Shown here piece after piece: positions 6,591 to 10,013 of a stretch of DNA of 10,013 nucleotides. The stretch is from an uncultured Bacilli bacterium. Lineage in GTDB: Bacteria > Bacillota_I > Bacilli_A > RF39 > UBA660. The stretch covers positions 1 through 10,013 of the forward strand of contig CAKPAT010000044.1 in assembly GCA_934133155.1 (NCBI GenBank). Reading direction: 5' to 3'. Each line of letters starts with the position of its first letter. Position 1 is the stretch's first letter. The notes beneath the pieces are model-generated. The model was not told the DNA's origin. It worked only from the letters and a program-made list of their open reading frames with translations, and searched no databases. The position numbers were made by a program, and so were the translations under genes.

Positions 6591-7550
6591 ATCATTTAAA
6601 GATAAAAGTTCCATAATTTTCTCCGTGTTTTTAAAATTAAGCTTAGCAATATCACTCAAAACATCAAAACCATATTTCAAAACAAGCTCACATCCAACCT
6701 CATCAACCTTAGGGGAAGCACCTTTAGGTAAATTAACATTTAGATTTAAAGAAATTTTATCCATTTCCTTGATAAAAATAAACCTACTAATAACTGAAGA
6801 ACATGCAACAGCTAAACACTTATCTTCCGCTTTAGTAATAAAAGTAATATTTTTTTGAACCTGACTGCACTCACTCAAATACTCAAAATAATTGTAAGGA
6901 CTACAAAATTGATCAACCACAATCATTTTGTGTTCAGCATGTTTTGAAACTTGATTTAATAAAACCTTATTATGTAAAAGAGCCTTTATCTTATTTAAAT
7001 TAAGCCCACTTGTATACTTTTCATTATATTCCTTATTAGTTAGCATAAAAGAAGTATAATCAATCCTTTTAATAATCATTGGCACAACTTTCAAAATATA
7101 TTCATCTGTCATTTTTTTAGAATCCTTAATACCAAGCTCCTCTAAAAAAGGAATATCCTCCGGTTTAACAAAAGACGCTGTAACCACAATAGGACCAAAA
7201 AAATCACCAGTGCCAACCTCGTCTGAACCAATCGCATAAGCATTATTAACCTTTACCTCTTTTTTTTTCTCTTTAACTTCCTTTTTTTCTTTCTTATCCA
7301 AAGAAACCTTAGATAGGGGATTTAAATTTTTCTCCGTCTCAGCCCAAATATTTGCATCAATATCCGCCGAAATACCTTGAAACATGGCTTTGCCACTTTG
7401 ATAAAGAGTTACAACCGTATCTGCCTCATCCGCTTGAAAAATAGCATAAGGAGGAGTTTTATCTCTTTTCTTATCTTCAAAATATTCTTCCATCTTTTTC
7501 ATTGTATTTTCACTTAATTTAAGTACAATCGTCTTAACTTTATTATTCAT
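6582..7550 (-). CDS. rnhC: Ribonuclease HIII
   Basis: RNase HIII cuts the RNA strand of RNA-DNA hybrids, removing R-loops and primers. The 322-residue chain has the family's N-terminal TBP-like hybrid-binding domain (about 1-75, ending in the typical KAMFQG). A Lys/Glu-rich linker (about 85-101) follows, and then the catalytic domain from YAIGSDEVGTGDFFGP (105-120). Visible acidic catalytic residues are Asp110 and Glu111 in SDEVGTGD, Asp213 in IVVDQF, and the acid pair in KAED (242-243). LGIKDSKKM (139-147) is also typical. The ATG is preceded by GGTGG at 6 bases. It is divergent from cvpA, a known neighbour in Bacillus relatives. RNase HII is excluded by the N-terminal domain and by GTGDFFGP, where RNase HII has GRGPLAGP. 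Confidence 0.95.
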   Translation of the reverse strand: MNNKVKTIVLKLSENTMKKMEEYFEDKKRDKTPPYAIFQADEADTVVTLYQSGKAMFQGISADIDANIWAETEKNLNPLSKVSLDKKEKKEVKEKKKEVKVNNAYAIGSDEVGTGDFFGPIVVTASFVKPEDIPFLEELGIKDSKKMTDEYILKVVPMIIKRIDYTSFMLTNKEYNEKYTSGLNLNKIKALLHNKVLLNQVSKHAEHKMIVVDQFCSPYNYFEYLSECSQVQKNITFITKAEDKCLAVACSSVISRFIFIKEMDKISLNLNVNLPKGASPKVDEVGCELVLKYGFDVLSDIAKLNFKNTEKIMELLSLNDGH

Positions 7551-7567
7551 TTACAACCACCAACCTC

Positions 7568-7576
7568 ATTCTATCA
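7568..7576 (-). promoter_or_regulatory. Extended -10 promoter for rnhC
   Basis: On the minus strand TGATAGAAT forms an extended -10 element about 18 bases upstream of the start codon. A TTGACA on the same strand (7585-7590) is only 11 bp away, too close to act as its -35. The transcript leader would be very short. Confidence 0.45.
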
Positions 7577-7605
7577 CAATTACATGTCAAAAAAAAGAAA
7601 AAATG

Positions 7606-7614
7606 TGCTATAAT
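7606..7614 (+). promoter_or_regulatory. Extended -10 promoter for the cvpA-thioredoxin operon
   Basis: TGCTATAAT (7606-7614) is identical to the 6S RNA promoter core. The -35 region is poor. A strong GAGGGGG ribosome site (7625-7631) precedes the ATG at 7639. Confidence 0.65.
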
Positions 7615-7638
7615 TAAATAGATTGAGGGGGTATAAAA

Positions 7639-8373
7639 ATGAACATTGTTGATATAGCGATCATATTACTTTTAATAGCCGGATTTGCATCAGGCTTAAG
7701 ACAAGGCTTTACCAGAGCCTTAGTAAATCTAGTAGGCGTAATCATAATAGCCTTTCTCGCATACATATTAAAAAATCCTGTAAGCGAAATTTTAATGAAT
7801 ATCTTTCCATTCTTCACATTTGACGGAATAATCAAAGGCATAACCGTACTTAATATCGCATTATACGAATTAATCGCATTTTTACTCGTATTTGCCATAT
7901 TATTTGCCTTACTAAAAATAGTCTCAACAACAACCAGAATATTTGAAAGAATACTCAGCATGACAATCATATTAGGCATACCGTCAAAAATATTAGGTGC
8001 CATTCTAGGAACACTTAAAGCATACATATTAATATTTTTTACATTATACCTATTGTCATTTCCAAATATTGCAGATGCACCATGGATGGAAAGCTCAAAA
8101 CTAAAAGAACCTATACTAAAAGAAACACCAGTTTTATCAGAAATGTCTAAAGATATGAACAGTGTTATATCCGAATTTGCTTCACTCAAAGATAAATACG
8201 AAAACACCGAAGATAGTAACGAATTCAACCTTGAAACACTAGATATCTTCTTAAAATACAAAATAGTAACATATGAACAAATAAAAAAACTATCAGATAG
8301 TGGAAAAATAAATATTGTTGGTATTGAACAAGTTTTAGAAAAATATAAGGAGGAAGAAAATGGAAATAATTAA
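7639..8373 (+). CDS. cvpA: CvpA family membrane protein
   Basis: The 244-residue protein has four predicted membrane spans (about 3-20, 27-44, 73-93 and 118-145). The first carries the family hallmark: VDIAIILLLIAGFASGLRQGF resembles the D-x(n)-G-x-x-x-G-x-x-x-G-F pattern of CvpA/YshB proteins. A soluble, charged tail of about 95 residues follows the last span and is longer than in many family members. The family is named for colicin V production in E. coli; its role in Gram-positive bacteria is not settled and is linked to envelope functions. The ATG has a strong ribosome site. The 3' end overlaps the thioredoxin gene by 14 bases. The Bacillus counterpart also lies beside rnhC. Confidence 0.85.
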   Translation: MNIVDIAIILLLIAGFASGLRQGFTRALVNLVGVIIIAFLAYILKNPVSEILMNIFPFFTFDGIIKGITVLNIALYELIAFLLVFAILFALLKIVSTTTRIFERILSMTIILGIPSKILGAILGTLKAYILIFFTLYLLSFPNIADAPWMESSKLKEPILKETPVLSEMSKDMNSVISEFASLKDKYENTEDSNEFNLETLDIFLKYKIVTYEQIKKLSDSGKINIVGIEQVLEKYKEEENGNN

Positions 8374-8638
8374 TTATAACGGAACATTTGAAAAAGAAGA
8401 ATACTTAATAGATTTTTATGCTACTTGGTGTGGACCATGCAGAATGATTGCCCCAATTTTAGAAGAAATAAAAGACGAAATTCAAATCTATAAAGTCGAT
8501 GTCGATAAAAACCCAGAACTATGCAAAAAATACGGTATCATGAGCATACCAACACTAGTTCATGTAAAAGGGGATAAAGAAGACATTAAAGTAGGCTTTC
8601 AAACAAAAGAAGAAATACTAAACTGGATAAAAAAATAG
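8360..8638 (+). CDS. Thioredoxin (short form)
   Basis: The 92-residue thiol-disulfide oxidoreductase has the redox motif WCGPC (Cys24, Cys27) after LIDFYAT. The cis-proline loop is SIPT (Pro64), and the family residues Asp18 and Pro32 are present. It is about 13 residues shorter than typical TrxA, mainly at the N-terminus, so the first strand and helix are reduced. It has no signal or membrane segment, so it acts in the cytoplasm. AAGGAGGA (8347-8354) places the start at 8360, inside cvpA, so the two genes are co-transcribed. It is probably the general thioredoxin of the cell or a paralogue; other copies cannot be judged from this window. Confidence 0.92.
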   Translation: MEIINYNGTFEKEEYLIDFYATWCGPCRMIAPILEEIKDEIQIYKVDVDKNPELCKKYGIMSIPTLVHVKGDKEDIKVGFQTKEEILNWIKK

Positions 8639-8646
8639 TGATAGAT

Positions 8647-8684
8647 AAAAACAAGTAAAAGTTTTTTTAAATACTTGTTTTTTT
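8647..8684 (+). terminator. Intrinsic terminator of the cvpA-thioredoxin operon
   Basis: AAAAACAAGTA (8647-8657) pairs perfectly with TACTTGTTTTT (8672-8682), with an A/T-rich 14-base loop and a continuing T run to 8684. Confidence 0.8.
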
Positions 8685-8760
8685 ATGTATATTTTTTTCT
8701 TGTTTGAACATAATATATATTAGAATTATATAAAAAACAATATAATGCATATATAATAAC

Positions 8761-8789
8761 TTGATATTTTATATAAAATATGTTATCAT
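8761..8789 (+). promoter_or_regulatory. Promoter of the toxin-antitoxin operon
   Basis: TTGATA (8761-8766) and TATCAT (8784-8789) have a 17-bp spacer. The ribosome site AGAGGTG (8801-8807) precedes the ATG at 8813. The spacer is occupied by an 18-bp palindrome. Confidence 0.7.
8764..8781. promoter_or_regulatory. 18-bp perfect palindrome, probable antitoxin operator
   Basis: ATATTTTATATAAAATAT is identical to its reverse complement and fills the space between the -35 and -10 boxes. Ribbon-helix-helix antitoxins of the RelB/DinJ type bind such sites and repress their own operon. A/T-only palindromes can arise by chance in AT-rich DNA, but its position is exactly right for an operator. Confidence 0.6.
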
Positions 8790-8812
8790 TTAAATATGAA
8801 AGAGGTGTTACT

Positions 8813-9094
8813 ATGGAAAGCTTAACAACTGCTATAAGCGTACAAGTAGATAGAAAAGACAAAGAACTAGCAACTGGCATTTTAAGTAATTTAGGTTTAA
8901 ATATGAGTACATATGTAAATATGGCAATAAAACAATTAATTAATAAGAATGGTGTACCTTTTGAAGTAGTAAATCCTAGGCCAAGCAAAGAACTATTAGA
9001 AGCTTTAAAAGAGGGTGAAGATATACTAAACGGTAAAGTAAAAGCGAAAAGTTATACCAATATGTACGAAATGTTAAAAGATTTAAAGGATTAA
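8813..9094 (+). CDS. RelB/DinJ family antitoxin
   Basis: The 93-residue protein starts with MESLTTAISVQVDRKDKELATGILSNLGLNMSTYVNMAIKQLI. This is the ribbon-helix-helix DNA-binding and dimerisation region of RelB/DinJ antitoxins (beta strand 5-12, two helices to about 45), followed by GVPFEV, a common family element. The C-terminal half (PRPSKELLEALKEGEDILNG...) is the flexible toxin-binding part. I chose the ATG at 8813, since the upstream in-frame ATG at 8780 lies before the ribosome site AGAGGTG and overlaps the -10 box. The toxin gene begins one base after its stop. The protein should neutralise the toxin and repress the operon with it. Confidence 0.88.
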   Translation: MESLTTAISVQVDRKDKELATGILSNLGLNMSTYVNMAIKQLINKNGVPFEVVNPRPSKELLEALKEGEDILNGKVKAKSYTNMYEMLKDLKD

Positions 9095-9095
9095 T

Positions 9096-9401
9096 ATGTT
9101 CGATTTAGAAAATACAAAGTATCACGTACAATTTACTAGCCGTTTTAAAAAAGAGTTTAAAAAAATCTTAAAACAAGGGAAAGACGAAAATTTATTTCTA
9201 GAGGTGCTTAGTGCTATAGCAAACGGCGAGGAATTAGCCGAAAAGTATAAAAACCATAAACTAATAAATGATAAAACATTTAAAGAATGTTATGAATGTC
9301 ATATACAACCTGACTGGCTATTAATTTATAAAGTGCAAAATAATGAATTAGTATTATTACTTTTTGCAACTGGTAGTCATAGCGATTTATTTAATAAATA
9401 A
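9096..9401 (+). CDS. YafQ-type toxin, RelE superfamily mRNA endoribonuclease
   Basis: The 101-residue protein resembles YafQ, which cuts mRNA on the ribosome. The pattern of functional residues is kept: His54 (NHKL), His69 in ECHIQPDW, Asp73, Trp74, and His95 and Phe99 in GSHSDLF. These correspond to the His/Asp/Phe active-site residues known for E. coli YafQ. The N-terminal KYHVQFTSRFKKEFKKI is the usual first strand and basic helix. The gene follows the antitoxin by one base with AAGGA (9086-9090) as ribosome site, so expression is coupled. All key residues are present, so it appears intact and active. An IS element lies 55 bases downstream. Confidence 0.88.
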   Translation: MFDLENTKYHVQFTSRFKKEFKKILKQGKDENLFLEVLSAIANGEELAEKYKNHKLINDKTFKECYECHIQPDWLLIYKVQNNELVLLLFATGSHSDLFNK

Positions 9402-9460
9402 GGGAATGAATGAAACCTCTATTTATTGCTTATAAAAAAAGACATATGAGATGATATGGA

Positions 9461-9492
9461 CCCCGTTTCTTGGACATAGAAACGAGGTTTTT
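9461..9492 (+). promoter_or_regulatory. IS leader hairpin: terminator and ribosome-site sequestration
   Basis: CCCCGTTTC (9461-9469) pairs with GAAACGAGG (9479-9487), 8 of 9 pairs, with a 9-base loop, followed by TTTTT (9488-9492). The 3' arm contains GAGG (9484-9487), the ribosome site of orfA 7 bases before its ATG. Transcripts reading in from the toxin operon would be stopped or have this site masked. Confidence 0.6.
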
Positions 9493-9494
9493 GT

Positions 9495-10004
9495 ATGGCA
9501 AAATTAACTTATGAAAATAGAATAGAAATTTATAAAAAAATAAAAAATGGTGAATCCCCAACATATTTATCAAATCAATATAACATAGGTGTATACAAAA
9601 TTAGATATTTAGTTAGACTAATTGATAAACATGGTTATGATATTCTTAGAACTACTAAAAATAGAAAATTTAATAGTTATGAAAAAGAACAAATTATTAA
9701 TAGAGTTTTATTGAAAGGAGAAACAACTCTGTCTGTTTCCATAGATGAGGGATTGCTCAGTAATGGAATATTGTTTAATTGGATTAAAGAATATAAGAAA
9801 AACTGCTATAATATAGTTGAACGAAAGCGAGGTCGTCCGACTATGAACAAAAAAGAATTTAAGATTAGAAAAGATGAAACAATAGAAGAAGAAAATGAAA
9901 GATTAAAAAAAGAAAATTTGTATTTAAAAGCTGAGCTAGAATACTCAAAAAAATTGAGAGCCGTTGTTCAAGCAAGGAAGAATCAACAACAGAAGAAAAA
10001 GTAA
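9495..10004 (+). CDS. IS3-family transposase OrfA (IS150-like)
   Basis: The 169-residue DNA-binding protein recognises the IS ends and is made either alone or fused to OrfB. It has two helix-turn-helix regions: about 5-45 (LTYENRIEIYKKIKNGES...YKIRYLVRLI) and about 58-100 (FNSYEKEQIINRVLLKGETTLSVS...LFNWIKEY). A basic RKRGRP (110-115) linker follows, then a leucine zipper/coiled coil (128-155; EEENERLKKENLYLKAELEYSKKL). This two-HTH plus zipper layout marks the IS150 group. The frame appears intact. An A7 run at 9947-9953 and A5G at 9996-10001 near the end could shift ribosomes into the -1 frame. The ribosome site GAGG lies in the leader hairpin. Confidence 0.88.
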   Translation: MAKLTYENRIEIYKKIKNGESPTYLSNQYNIGVYKIRYLVRLIDKHGYDILRTTKNRKFNSYEKEQIINRVLLKGETTLSVSIDEGLLSNGILFNWIKEYKKNCYNIVERKRGRPTMNKKEFKIRKDETIEEENERLKKENLYLKAELEYSKKLRAVVQARKNQQQKKK

Positions 10005-10013
10005 ATGTTGTAA
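9953..10013 (+). CDS. Start of IS3-family OrfB (integrase catalytic subunit) in the -1 frame, truncated by window edge
   Basis: Relative to orfA, the -1 frame is open from 9935 to the end of the window and has no ATG. It reads ...SKEESTTEEKVNVV. The EEKVNVV portion resembles the start of the OrfB region that precedes the conserved ELRxKY segment in IS150-type elements. It would be made as an OrfAB fusion by -1 slippage, most likely at the canonical A_AAA_AAA heptamer (9947-9953) or later at GAAAAAG (9995-10001). The DDE catalytic domain is outside the window. Confidence 0.45.
   Translation, partial: MESRCSSKEESTTEEKVNVV

Larger units (their letters stand above)
9457..10013 (+). mobile_element. 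IS3-family (IS150-like) insertion sequence, left part; right end outside window
   Basis: The element starts near TGGACCCC (9457-9464). IS3 elements end in TG...CA, and TGGACCCC...TTGGACA is typical of IS150-group tips. orfA begins 38 bases inside. Two -1 slip sites lead into orfB at the window edge. The exact boundary and target duplication cannot be fixed without the right end. Confidence 0.75.

Noticed and set aside
7585..7590. Minus-strand TTGACA as the -35 box of rnhC
   Set aside because: The distance to the only credible -10 box is 11 bp, far below 16-18 bp.
7614..8261. 215-codon minus-strand ORF opposite cvpA
   Set aside because: It is the antisense shadow of cvpA. No ribosome site was seen and the plus-strand gene has a promoter, ribosome site and family signature.
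8780..8812. ATG start for the antitoxin at 8780
   Set aside because: It overlaps the promoter -10 box and lies upstream of the ribosome site AGAGGTG. The expected transcript would not contain it.
9393..9427. Inverted repeat at the toxin stop (AATAAATAAGG with CCTcTATTTATT) as a terminator
   Set aside because: The stem is almost all A/T with a bulge and is not followed by a T run. It could be a remnant, but support is too weak to list.

Overview
The window is AT-rich, densely packed bacterial DNA. Tryptophan is encoded by TGG and TGA is used as a stop (end of aspS), so the code is standard and not the mycoplasma one. Sigma-A type promoters, strong AGGAGG/GGTGATC ribosome sites, sortase-type surface proteins, an RNase HIII and a hisS-aspS pair all point to the low-GC Gram-positive bacteria (Bacillota), probably an uncultured gut-type Bacilli lineage. 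The lineage is an inference; no database search was possible.

Surface region (1-1818). The 3' end of a Pro/Thr/Glu-rich surface protein carries a sortase-like LPKTS signal, a membrane span and an unusually long cytoplasmic tail. After it comes a complete secreted adhesin-like protein with a TQXA thioester domain, a Flg_new-type repeat and a different wall signal (VPNTA). It has its own promoter and terminator.

Translation region (1821-4878). hisS and aspS form an overlapping operon with a near-consensus promoter, a very short leader (no room for a T-box) and a terminator built over the aspS stop codon.

RNA-modification and 6S region (4902-6561). A two-gene overlapping operon encodes a transglutaminase-fold protein that has lost its catalytic Cys and a PP-loop/Fe-S protein of the TtcA-like family. 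Next is a structured non-coding RNA, best explained as 6S RNA (ssrS), with an extended -10 promoter and a terminator.

rnhC/cvpA/trx region (6570-8684). RNase HIII on the minus strand is divergent from a cvpA-thioredoxin operon. This looks like a shortened version of the rnhC-zapA-cvpA-polX-mutS2-trxA neighbourhood of Bacillus relatives.

Accessory end (8761-10013). A DinJ/RelB antitoxin and YafQ-type toxin operon has an 18-bp perfect palindrome inside its promoter. Next is the left end of an IS3-family (IS150-like) insertion sequence, with a leader hairpin that covers the orfA ribosome site, a full orfA, and the beginning of orfB reached by -1 frameshifting. The element runs off the right edge.

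No CRISPR array or tRNA was seen. The most notable items are the Cys-less transglutaminase coupled to the TtcA-like enzyme, the inferred 6S RNA, the thioester adhesin next to a protein with a different sorting signal, and the repeated placement of stop codons inside terminator hairpins.
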